Positions 37,324 through 48,300 of a stretch of 64,000 bases of DNA are shown one piece after another (the stretch's first letter is position 1; the number at the start of each line of letters is the position of its first letter). The notes below the pieces were generated by a model. That model saw nothing but the letters and a program-made list of their open reading frames with translations. It did not search any database and was not told where the DNA came from. Position numbers and translations under genes: made by a program. Location: NCBI RefSeq assembly GCF_965363235.1, contig NC_134840.1, forward strand, positions 1,922,001 through 1,986,000, in the 5' to 3' direction. The stretch comes from Mytilus galloprovincialis. Taxonomy: Eukaryota; Mollusca; Bivalvia; Mytilida; Mytilidae.

Positions 37324-40300
37324 ATGAAAGTTACTCAAAATAATGCACCCGTATGCATTAAAAATTTCGGATATTTTATCATATGTTTTTACATTTTATG
37401 GTCGTCCAAAGAAATAGCGCGACTTTCAAACGATGTTGTTGTTCTGCGTAAATCTGTACAAGACATTTTGATAGACGGCCATATACCAGTTCAGGTAATC
37501 TCTTTCTTATATGCTTATGAATTTCTCAATTATGTAATATAAAAAGAAGCACATCCAATATTTATGATATCTGCTCAGATAACTCCTCATCAAACACGAA
37601 AAAAACAAACATTTTATATTTGAATATATCTTCTCTCAAAAACTATTAATATTGCACAAAGATATAACATACAGTTTGTCCACATCAATTTTACGGTGTT
37701 TTATGTCTAACTATTAATTTCCTTCATTTGTTTTGACAAAGCTATTATGTAATATACTTCTTAAACTTATGGTTTATGTTTTAACTTTATCAGAATACAA
37801 GAGAGCATGATCCTATGCATAAAAATGTACAGGACGATGACGACACAGAAAACAAAGCTTCCGACGATCAATATTTTCGCCATAAAAGATTTGCAGATAA
37901 AGGTATGGTTTTTGTACTTTTTTTTAAATGACATTGCATTTCTGAAACCATGTACAATTGTTGGGTTATTTTCTTCAAATAATAATAATAATGTAAAATT
38001 ATAACTATAACTTAAACTATGATATAAATCTGAATTTACTGTTTATTGTGTGTTTAATTTGCTATTTTTCTTCTTGAAATATGTTTTAATTGATTTATCT
38101 ACATAAGGATTAGACACCGTCTTCATATTTAAGATAAGAAAAAATGCAAGAAAGAAAAACGATACCTGAGGAAATGTCGGAAGAAGCTGCGCAATAAGGC
38201 GATTGTCAGTTCAAAAGAGGTACCCACTAACTTAAATTTTGATAAGATTACAAATATGATATTTCACCCAAATAAGGAAGACACGATAAAATATTCACAT
38301 TATCAGTAAAGTGATAAATGCGTAGAGTGGATTAAAAATAAACCGTTGAATGATTAAATACAGCAGGTGGAACTTTATCTGTGGTCGTTCCTGTGGAACG
38401 TTAATAGGATAACGCGCTACGGACGCATACAATTTGCGCGTAACTTTTCATTTGTTTTTGATACTTTAATTTTTTTAATCGAAAACTTTTTTCACAAGTT
38501 TTTTTTTCTGCCTAAAATACTTTATTTCACGAAATTTATCAATTACGTTAACGAATTTAATGTGTTCAGTATATGTAAATGAGACAGAAAACAAACATTT
38601 CAACTTATTCAAAATAATTTAGATATTTACAGCTTTTAATAATAGCCACGTGTTATTGTGTCAAGGTAAAATTCATGTCGAAAAATAGACTAGCACCGCA
38701 ATGGATAAAATACAATATACTTAACACAACATAAACAACTAACATGACTAAATACTGAGGAACACGAATACCACTTAAAAAGGTGCTCTGAAGTTTAATC
38801 AGATCATGCTCCATACGTGGCACCTGTCGTGTTGTGCAAAACGTACAAACCCGGTGATAAGTCTAATTTGTTATGTCACGTTCGGGGAAAAGGAGGATCG
38901 GATTGTGTTTACGACGAAATGAACATATTCGTTGTCATCGTTGAAATAGATGTTCTATCAAATTGCCGATGGTAAATAAATTATATAAGGACCATCAATG
39001 AACTACCATTAACGCCGTATTCTCTTTAGAATAAAAAAAACCAATCAAGTTATGGCAAAACAATTTTTCTATTTGAAATAATAAAAAAAAAATCACTTTT
39101 TCAGTTAAATTTTAAACTGTACTCAGACAAGATACTTTTATTGCAGGCAGCATTACAAGCAGCCCATGTGGAACTTGATTTTCGTATAAATACTACAATG
39201 TCGAAAAAACTATTGATGGCTATTGACAGTAAGTACAACAATGTAAAAAATACATCTGGAAGGTAGACGTACATGTAATGAAAGATTAGTGGCATTCTGT
39301 AAACGAAAGTTGTTATATGTCAAAGTTAGACAGAAGTTAACTACAGTTGTGCAAATCTCAAAAAATAAGAAGATAAAAGTCAAAGTAACAAACAAAAATG
39401 AGAGAGTTTATATATCGGTACATGTTTATAAGTGTTGATGATTATGTGTTTATGTTAATAATATCTATTGTGAAATATTTTGATTTAGATCCCAAATATT
39501 TTCAGAATGTTATAAAGAATTTGGTGGATTAGTTTGTTACAACAATAAGACGTATGAAAGCGACAGTAGACAATCAGGTAAAACATACAACAATAAGACT
39601 TATGAGAGCGACAGTAGACAATAAGGTATAACATACAACAATAAGACTTATGAGAGCGACAGTAGATAATCAGGTAAAACATTTTAAAGTTCAACAAATA
39701 AGACTTATGAGAGCGACAGTAGACAAACAGGTAAAACATTTGAAAGTTCTACCAATAAGACTTTTGAGAGCGACAATAGACAATCAGGTAAAACATTTGA
39801 AAGTTCTACCAATAAGACGTATGAGAGCGACAGTAAACAATCAGGTAAAACATTTGAAAGTTCTACCAATAAGACTTTTGAGAGCGACAATAGACAATCA
39901 GGTAAAACATTTGAAAGTTCTACCAATAAGACTTATGAGAGCGACAGTAAACAATCAGGTAAAACATTTGAAAGTTCTACCAATAAGACTTTTGAGAGCG
40001 ACAATAGACAATCAGGTAAAACATTTGAAAGTTCTACCAATAAGACGTATGAGAGCGACAGTAGACAATCAGGTAAAACATTTGAAAGTTCTACCAACAA
40101 GACTTATGAGAGCGACAGTAAACAATCAGGTAAAACATTTGAAAGTTCAACCATAAGACTTATGAGAGCGACAGTAGACAATCAGGTAAAACATTTGAAA
40201 GTTCTAAAGGATATAAATGAAGAGAATATCGTAAACATAAGCTAAAATAGAATTCTGTTTCCATGATGTATACGAGCAGTTATCTCTACACATTGTACCT

Positions 40301-42229
40301 TTTTGTCACCTGTTTATAAGAAGCTTTCATAGTGTTAGTCGTTTTACTTCAGACACAAGAGGAATCTACATCCATGATTGTTTAACACTCGATTATTATT
40401 TTATATGTAAACAAAATTAATCTGATTTGTTGTTTTTTTTTTTTATGTTAATCAGGCAATCATAAATTATATAAACCTGTGCAATTATTTTTTTCTTATC
40501 ACGATACAGATTAAACACATTAATGATATCATTATAATTGAACGAAAACGTGTTTTTATACGATGAAAAATGTTAATATAAGTTCAAACGACCTTAAAAC
40601 ATATATTATAATTTACAATCAAAAGATTGTTTTTCTAATAATGTTTTCTTTTGACCTGGCAATAGAATGAAAAAACGTAAAACATATAAAATAACCCGCA
40701 TGTACCAAAAGTTAATTGGAAAATAATTAAAATTAATAAAAAGTATGCGTATCCGTATGTTTTGTTTGCTTATCAAAATCAATTGAAAACATTGTATACA
40801 TTTCTATAAAAATACAGAAAAGACTCTTAGTGTACCGTGGAAACTATCGTCACCAAAAGAGATGTCGCCACTGGAGCTGACATCTGAGCATGGGAAATAT
40901 AAAGTAAAATATGATGGTTTATATCTAGTGTATCTGAATGTAAGTGATTTAAGTATAGCTAATATCTTGAGGAAAATGCATAACGCCACAACAATAAAGA
41001 AATACCAAATTCCATATTAGATAATAAATGTACTAAAACAACTATGTCGTAAACTTTGTGTCTGATGTAGTATTCCAAAATATAGATAAAATTATATATG
41101 TCTTACTTGCACACAAACCTAAAGTTATTAGTTTAGTCATGTATACAACGTCAAGAATATGCAAAGTCAATAAACACACTTTATATGATCACTTAAGTGA
41201 ACAACATGATGAATTACAAAGTGTCATTTACTTAGGGACTTCCGTTTAGAATATTTCTCGAAGTTCAGTATGCTTGTTATTATACTTTATCTGTCGAATG
41301 TACAACACAACCAATGTAATGGTATCTGTGAAAGGCTAACTCGTATTCCATCGCCGAGACACAATTTAATGACAAATGAGATGCATACGTTCTTTATATT
41401 TTTAAATATCTGAAGTTAAAGAAAAAGAGTTGCCAGTTTGAGGGTTTATTGCCTATATAAATGCATGTGTACAATTTCCTTCATTTGCCTGCACGCAAAA
41501 CCAGTACTATTGGAATGCCAACTTAGTTTTATAAAAATCAACACATAGACGATATAACTAGAATTATGGTATTGATTGCCTCGTTGTTATCCAACAATGC
41601 GCAGTCCTTTACAAAGTTAATTTGTTCTCGGGAATTAGCAGGGTAGAGTGTGAAATCTGTGATAACGGCAGACCAAATTTCGGTATACAAAGTCAAACTA
41701 CTTCATCGAACAAACAACCTACATTAAAGGAGATTATTTTGTACTAATATTTGCAAAGATAATATGTCACACCAAACCAAGTGTATATAGTGTTGGATTT
41801 ATATCATCCAGACAGCAACCCAATGCCAAAGAGAATATGACTTGATATAATTGTCACACAATTTCATGTTGCTTTGCTGGACATAATATTTGAAATAGGT
41901 GCTATTAGATTCAGTGTCAGTCATCTACAATGTTATAATTGTCATCTTGTTTTCAGATACTATTCATTCCAACTAATTTAGAGGAAAGAGCTGCCATCTT
42001 TTTAGATGACAAACAGATAATGACTTGTCAAGACGGTGTCTACATGGGACATGAACTAGATCTAGCTGATAGACAACAAAACTTCACAGAAAAATCATGT
42101 GCCACGTTAGGCACATTTATTATAAACAAAGGTCAAACGTTATCCATACGTATTGAAACACAAAGTACCAAGTTAAGATTGTGGGGAGTCGGCAATAACT
42201 TTGGAGTCATTTTATTACATAAAAAATAA
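37324..42229 (+). CDS. TNF-superfamily ligand B, complete, 304 aa
   Basis: Coding exons: 37324-37494, 37794-37902, 38134-38219, 39147-39228, 39506-39577, 40818-40939, 41957-42229; phases 0,1,0,1,1,0; 915 nt with the stop. It begins only 443 bp after the stop of TNF-A. The cytoplasmic tail is very short (about 13 aa) and the hydrophobic segment modest (FGYFIICFYILW, about 15-26). The stalk carries an acidic run and RHKR at about 86-89, a furin-type R-x-K-R site. A Lys/Arg-rich exon (CKKEKRYLRKCRKKLRNK) takes the place held by collagen in TNF-C. The TNF domain runs from AAHVELD (about 127) with C-x5-G-x2-C, an N-K-T sequon, DGLYLVYLN|ILF, a second Cys pair, and NNFGVILLHKK at the end. Exon 38134-38219 is the least certain (weak donor gtaccc), but its phase and open frame fit. 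The donor of exon 5 seeds a tandem array. Confidence 0.9.
38690..38965 (-). repeat. R4 tail copy
   Basis: Plus-strand phrases 'aggtgctctgaagtttaatc', 'ccatacgtggcacctgtcg', 'tgttgtgcaaa' and 'cccggtgataagtctaattt' match the R4 tail next to the reverse-transcriptase remnant at 34320. Only the 3' tail is present, with possibly a little coding sequence near 38900-38960. It lies in intron 3 of TNF-B. Confidence 0.6.
39541..40205 (+). repeat. Tandem array (48-57 bp units) derived from the end of TNF-B exon 5, 12 copies
   Basis: Twelve copies of the exon 5 end ('cgtatgaaagcgacagtaga' to 'caatcag') plus donor gtaaaa and, in most units, 'catttgaaagttctacc'. The first spacings are 48 bp, the later ones 57 bp. 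Later units alternate between a 'cttttgagagcgacaatag' and a 'tatgagagcgacagtaaac' form, giving a 114-bp dimer. Nearly every unit keeps CAG|GTAAAA. The 57-bp unit is a multiple of three and open in the exon frame, but the second unit carries an in-frame TAA, so simple use of later donors would end the protein early. The last unit lacks one base. Confidence 0.95.
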
Positions 42230-42230
42230 A
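42225..42230 (+). other. AATAAA overlapping the TNF-B stop codon
   Basis: The canonical AATAAA overlaps the stop codon (TAA, 42227-42229). A second copy lies at 42467-42472 and is the more conventional poly(A) signal for a short 3' untranslated region. Confidence 0.4.
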
Positions 42231-42559
42231 ATTTTAAGATATTTACATTTGTTCTGTTATAATTTTTTATTCTGTATTCTAACTTTTTTTTTAGCACGAT
42301 TTCTTTTTAGACTAAGGCTTTTACAAAATTAGTAGATAATAAGGAGATGAGGAATAGTACCGATGATGAAATTATCTAGCATAGTCCAAAATGAAGCGAA
42401 ACTTAATGGCACTGTACGGCCTTCAACTCGCATAAAAGAGATTTTTTACAACTGATTTTTAACTGAAATAAAATATCGTTTTGGAGATATTGTATCTATC
42501 CGGATTCGTTTTGGGTAACATCATCAAGTGTATTAAGTATCAGTTCATGCATACTCATC

Positions 42560-42995
42560 GCATTATTTGTGTATATTTAAGATTTTATGTTCGTCATTAC
42601 ACAAATACACATATCATAAATCATGGCATCCTCTTAATCAAATCTTCGTACTATTCACAAATCGTCTGTAATCATCAAAATCTGCTCAATGTCAATATAT
42701 GTGTTCTCTAAATCTACTCAATATTCACATATCATGTGTCATCGTATAAATCTAAACAATATTTAACATACCATATGTCATCGTCAAAACCTTTTCAATC
42801 TGTCAATCTCTTAATCTATGCAATATTCATAAATTGTCTGTAATTGTCAAAACCTGCTCAAAAAATTTCCATATATGAGTCCTCTAAATCTACTCAATGT
42901 GAACATACCATATGTCTATCATCTCCTAAATCTGCTCGTTTTTCACATACTTACATCCATTATATCTTCTGTATTCTAATATATCATCTTTTGTC
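42560..42995 (+). repeat. Degenerate tandem repeat, about 50-60 bp
   Basis: Recurring phrases 'aaatctactcaatattcaca', 'tcatgtgtcatcgt' and 'aaaatctgctcaatgt' appear about seven times with many differences. An old, decayed minisatellite in the spacer between TNF-B and TNF-C. Confidence 0.55.
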
Positions 42996-45285
42996 CTCTT
43001 AATAAAAGACAAACACTTAGTCTCTTAGTAGTAGTTTGGCTGTAGAAGATCTGTCACAAAACCAAACATTGTCTACCAATGGTAGATTTTGAACTACAGA
43101 TCTCTCAGAAGATCTAAACACTGAATATATGTCGTCATTAGTAAACCCTTTGTCCTGTAACAGTAGGTTGAATTACAGAAGATCAGCAATCATAACTAAA
43201 CATTGGCAATCATACCACATCTTCTTTTTTATATTGTGTCTGTAAAAGAGGTTCGAACTATAAAAAGTCTGCAATATAGATACTTCGTCTTGTAATAGTT
43301 GGCATGAAGAACGATTACTAAACGTAATTCGAAATATGTAGAACAGCCATTAATTTCATAGGCTCATTTTTTTTCTTCACTTCAAAAAAACATCGAAATC
43401 GCATGAACTTGCTTCTTTGGGACAATCAGCTCTCAATATTCATGCATCAATCGAAATGTAAATCAAGTTTAGCAAAAATATAACAAAGGGAAATACGAAG
43501 ACTGTTCTAATTTGTGAAAGATCTACGACCGCGTGGTATGAGACACAGACAAACCTTACCGATATAGGAAGATGTGGTGTGAGTGTCAATGAGACAACTC
43601 TCCATCCAAATAACAATTTATAAAATTAAACCATTATAGGTCAATGTACGGCCTTCAACACGGAGCTCACACCGAACAACAAGCTATAAAGGGCCCAAAA
43701 GTATTAGTGTAAAACCATTCAAACGGGAAAACCAACGGTCTAGTCTATATAAAAAACGAGAAACGAGAAACACGTATAAATTACATAAACAAACGACAAC
43801 TACTGTACATCAGATTCCTGACTTAGGACAGGTGCAAACATTTTCAGCGGGATTAAACGTTTTAGTGGTTTGTTTTCTGAAACAATAGTATAACATCACA
43901 ACATAGAAAACACACGATAAAATATCAATTGGAATGCTTAACTCAATCAAAAAACACAGTCCGCTTATTCGTTATAAGTATGATAACTTGCCAATATAGG
44001 TTTTTCCGTCAGAAGAACACTTAAGTTTATAAAATCCAAGTAATGCGAACCATAATACATTAGTAAAACAGATATGTTAACGCCATTTGAAGACAGGGAG
44101 TATAATTGCTGAGAAAAATTGGACATTGCGAAACTGAAATAGTCATGTTTGTTATATCCTACATTATTATAGTTGTCCATCTGTGTCAATTTCTTGTCTT
44201 AAATGAACTGTAAAACAATATACAAAGAGGATAAACGTTAATTAGTCATCTGATACTCGCAACACTGTGTTGTTCACAGTTAGTCTGAATTAGTCCTCAT
44301 GGATACTCGACACCCTGTGCTGTTTACATTAAGGCTGAATTAGTCATCTTGGATACTCGACACCCTGTGCTGTTTACATTAAGTCTGAATTAACTCAGGG
44401 TAGTTTATGAGCCAGCAATATTTTCCAGGGAAGTAACGGTAACTGAATATAATGAAATAATACATGGTTATCAAATGAAAATACAAAATGAAAAATATGT
44501 AGTGTGCTTATTCTAACAATTAGACTGCGTCTGTGTTTTATTCGGCGCAAGCGTTAAAAGTTATAGAAGAAAACAGAAACACATGTTCAGCTTATTAATA
44601 AACTACCCAAAATGCAATGATATGTGAGATAGTTATTCAAAATGTATAACAATACTTAACCATATTACATTACTTTGATGTTTTTAAAGTTCAAAGATAT
44701 TTAATATAGTTTAATAATTTATACATATATTATCATGTTGGACAAGTTCGAAAATTGAAAATAGATAAATATCATTATACTTGTATATAATTTGTCAAAT
44801 AACACAAAACTTTAATTGAATCTATAATTTTTAATGTGAGTTAATTGACAGCTTTCAGTTATAAGAGTTAATATGTGATATATTATATTTGACTTGCGCT
44901 CCACACTAAATATGTTCAATCATCCATAGATCATGATAAAAACACCCGGGGAGCAAACACTGTGACCAAAGTATCAAATACAAGAAATTTTAGTCATAAA
45001 ATTAAATAATAATATCTATATTTCATTGTTTTATACAGACAATATTTCAATTTGAAATCGTAAACAAATCAATCATTTTCAAAAAACCATTTAAATACAA
45101 GTTACATATCTGGGCCCTGGATTGATATTAATATAATAGTGATTTCCTGGGAATCAAAGTGCAAGTAGAATTCACCTGTGATATTAAAGACCTATATAGA
45201 TATATATATGTACGTACTTACCTATCTATGAACAATGCGCATGACAATTTGGAAAAAATAAAAACGTAATAGAGAAGGTATGTTT
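42996..45285. other. Spacer between TNF-B and TNF-C
   Basis: No gene found. Holds a near-complete R2 copy (43555-43955), a short reversed R2 piece near 43200-43233 ('ggcaatcataccacatcttc'), and three copies of a roughly 60-bp repeat at about 44246-44396 ('gatactcgacaccctgtgct', 'gtttacattaag', 'ctgaatta'). The rest is AT-rich. Confidence 0.5.
43555..43955 (+). repeat. R2 repeat, long copy
   Basis: About 400 bp starting 'gatataggaagatgtggtgt' and passing through 'aatgagacaactctccatcc', 'aaaccattataggtcaatgt', 'acggccttcaacacgg', 'aagctataaagggccc', 'ccaacggtctagtctata' and 'gattcctgacttaggacagg', ending near 'caattggaatgcttaactc'. It is collinear with 49642-50085, so this is close to full length. 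No terminal inverted repeats or A-rich tail were recognised; class unknown. Confidence 0.75.
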
Positions 45286-45287
45286 AA

Positions 45288-45326
45288 ATGGCGGGAAAAG
45301 CAACTAGCAGCTAGTAGCATATATAC
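45288..45326 (+). promoter_or_regulatory. Possible core promoter of TNF-C
   Basis: A TATA-like 'catatatac' lies about 41-49 bp before the start codon at 45367, which would leave a leader of only some 15-20 nt. Just upstream is 'ggcgggaaaa', which resembles an E2F-type site and also contains the GGGAAA half of an NF-kB-type site. This is inferred from sequence alone. Confidence 0.35.
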
Positions 45327-45366
45327 TTGGGCTTGATGCTTTCTCGACCAAACTTTTTATTTTGAA

Positions 45367-48300
45367 ATGGATTTATACTCTGATGCTAATTATGCACATG
45401 AAATGTCGCCATGTTCTAAATGTCGAGGTAACATTGACACAACAACGCAAAGAAAACCATCACTAACGAGTTCACAAAGACTAATTATCTTAGCAACTAT
45501 AGTTCTATTTATTTTGTCTTGTGCAATTTTGGCATGCAATGTATGGATACTATCAGAAAATATTAACATCAGAAAAGAACTGTCTACCGAGTTACATAAA
45601 GCTGCATTACACTCAGAGGCATTACAAAATCGAGTTGAAGAAACTCATCGAGTAAGTATTAAAAAATGTTTATTTCTAATCATAGAAATACTTTTAATTC
45701 GATTTTCTTTAACGAATACTTTTACACGTGCAAAACTGTTTTTCTCCTTTTTTTTAATTTTTGTATTCTAGCTAGTGTTTTGTTTTCGCTTTTGTATTTG
45801 TATTTTGAATTTTGAATTTTTATTTCTTTTTTGTTTTTAGCTGGGTTCTTTTAAGGGGGGAAGGTATGTCGTTAAGAAAGCTTCATTCTTCATGTATAAT
45901 ATTGTAAAATTTATACATGAAAATGACGGAGGAAACATAATTGATTTACATCAGCTTAACTGGTATTATCTCCCTTTCCGTTGAATTCGCTGAAATCAGA
46001 CAAATTCTCCTGAATCAATTTACTTCCTCTTTCTGTTCTATAATTGATCTGATTACCTTAAAGGGAAATAAAATAATATTAAAACATTTCAGTTTTTTAT
46101 TTTTATTAATCTTTAAGTTAATATTTACAATTATAACTCATCGCAGATAGGTTGATGCAACGCTCTTTTGCAGATAAAAAAACTTCTATTTAGTTTTTCG
46201 ACTGGTGGTATTTTCTTTGTATTATCTTTTTAATTAGTTATCTTTATCCATCAATGTATGCAGCAAAAATGAAGACAGTTTCATCTATATGATGTGCCAA
46301 AGGTGTTCAAATAAATAAGTAAATCTTTTACATTCATAGTCACATAATGTACATCATAGTATTAACGGCTTAGTAAACCTAACTGATTTTAATTACTTCA
46401 AAAGTTGACATCAATCTATGTATTCAATTACTTCCCGTGAATAAAGAAAGTTTTTTTTTTTATCCTTAATGAACTTGATCTCTAAAACAGTAAATGCGTA
46501 CTCCTCAAGAAGGACTTGACATCAATCCGGTAAATTTTGTTAGATAATTTTTTGTTTATTTGAGTTTTTGTAAGTTACTTTTTAAAACTGCTTTCCCTTG
46601 TTCTATAAATTTTCCTTCTTCTCTAATGCGGCGTAAAGCAACCAACAATCAATCAATCTTCTCTTTTTTTGTAATGCGCTTTGTTTTTTCTACATTTCTT
46701 ACATACATCTGATAATTTTCTGCGAAAATTTCCGTCAAAATTATTTCGTTTTAAAATTACATAAAATGAGCGAAAAATGAGTGCAGTTAGTATATGTCTC
46801 GATTATAATTTTCAGATTAATTTGTACTCTCAAATCGAATTAACATTAGTTCATAGGATAACAACATAATGGAATTCCCCTTTTTCATAACAATACATTC
46901 TGTAGTTTCCCCTTTCTAGTTTTTAAAGTTGCAGTATAAGTAAAATCGATATGCATTTTAGCTTCTCAAAACATAATAAGATAAACCTGGTTTATCGTCT
47001 TCCAGTGACAAAAGACGAGGCTTTAAACAACCATCAGGCATTGTAAGCCCTTCAATAATGAGCAAAAACGTATAGTTAGCTTTTATTGGCTACGGCATGG
47101 CAAAATATTAAAAAAAAAAGTCGAGAGCAGCAGGGGTTTACCTTACAAATGTCATTGTTATGAACACTAAGCCTAGCCCCTCTTATTTCGGAAATAATAA
47201 ATTATTAATAACTCACTAGATTGTGAAATGAAAATCAGCTAAGAAAAGTCAATTAACTGTATAACACTTGTATAATAAACAACGCATCATTCAATTAAAT
47301 TTGATTTTACATTATACCGTATCTAAAATGCTTGCATAGGAAAATAGCGTGTGTCCATAGCGCTCTTCTAGATTAACCTTCACCATGAACGCTGTAATAA
47401 ACAATGACATTGCAAGTTATTCGTACTTTGCAAGGGCAAATATATTTTATATAATCCTTTTACTAGTGTTAAAACGACAGGGAAGAATTAAATATAAATC
47501 TGATAAATATAAATACTTATTCTTTTTATTGTTTAAAATGTTAAAATGTAAAAAGATATTGTCTTGTCATTAAATTTCAAAATGTTGACATCCAGGTCAA
47601 TTGTCAACGGCTAGATTTTTGAAAAGACAATAAAACAAAATATGTCTATACGTCTCGTTGCAGCAAATGCATAGAAGGCGAACTTCTAGTGGTTTTTTTT
47701 TTAGTTTCATTTCGTGTTATGCCTTAAATTTGATGTCTTTTCTTCCAAAGTTTTATTCATTTACTTTCAATAGGATGAAGACGACGATGAAATTTACAAT
47801 CACGTGGTTTTTAAACGAAATGCTCAAAAGAAAACCAAAACGAAGAGAGGTATATATAACTATTGCACAAGATGATCTTTGAAACGTTTCGAACGTATTT
47901 GCTATAAGTAAAGACGATACAAGTACAAAACGTGTCGAACGTATTTGCTATAAATAAAGACGATACAAGTACAAAACGTTTCGAATGTATTTGCTATAAG
48001 TAAAGACGATACAAGTACAAAACGTTTCGAACGTATTTGCTATAAGTAAAGACGATACAAGTACAAAACGTTTCCAAAATACAAATATGAATACAAATGT
48101 TTGATAAGTTTCGGATAACATTTTACACCCCCAAAACACTAAAGACTACCACCGCATTAATCCGCGGCAAGTACGTGTTTTTAAGAACAAAGAACACATA
48201 CAATTTTTGGGTGTAACATCTTAAACATCTATAGATATAAGAAGATGTTCTATGAGTGCCAATGAGACAACTATCCATCCAAGTCATAATTTATAAAAGT

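Noticed and set aside
38134-38305. Longer version of TNF-B exon 3 ending at the donor gtaaag at 38306
   Set aside because: Its phase does not fit the next exon at 39147, whereas the end at 38219 does, although with a weaker donor.
39650-40156. Plus-strand open frame with repeated NQVKHLKVLPIRLMRAT text
   Set aside because: This is a different frame from the TNF-B exon that seeded the array; it results from the 57-bp period and has no acceptor in phase.
46491-46529. Possible extra 39-nt exon of TNF-C between exons 1 and 2 (acceptor 'aaaacag', donor gtaaat)
   Set aside because: In the required phase it begins with TAA, and the genes A and B have no counterpart. Exon 1 to exon 2 joins in frame without it.
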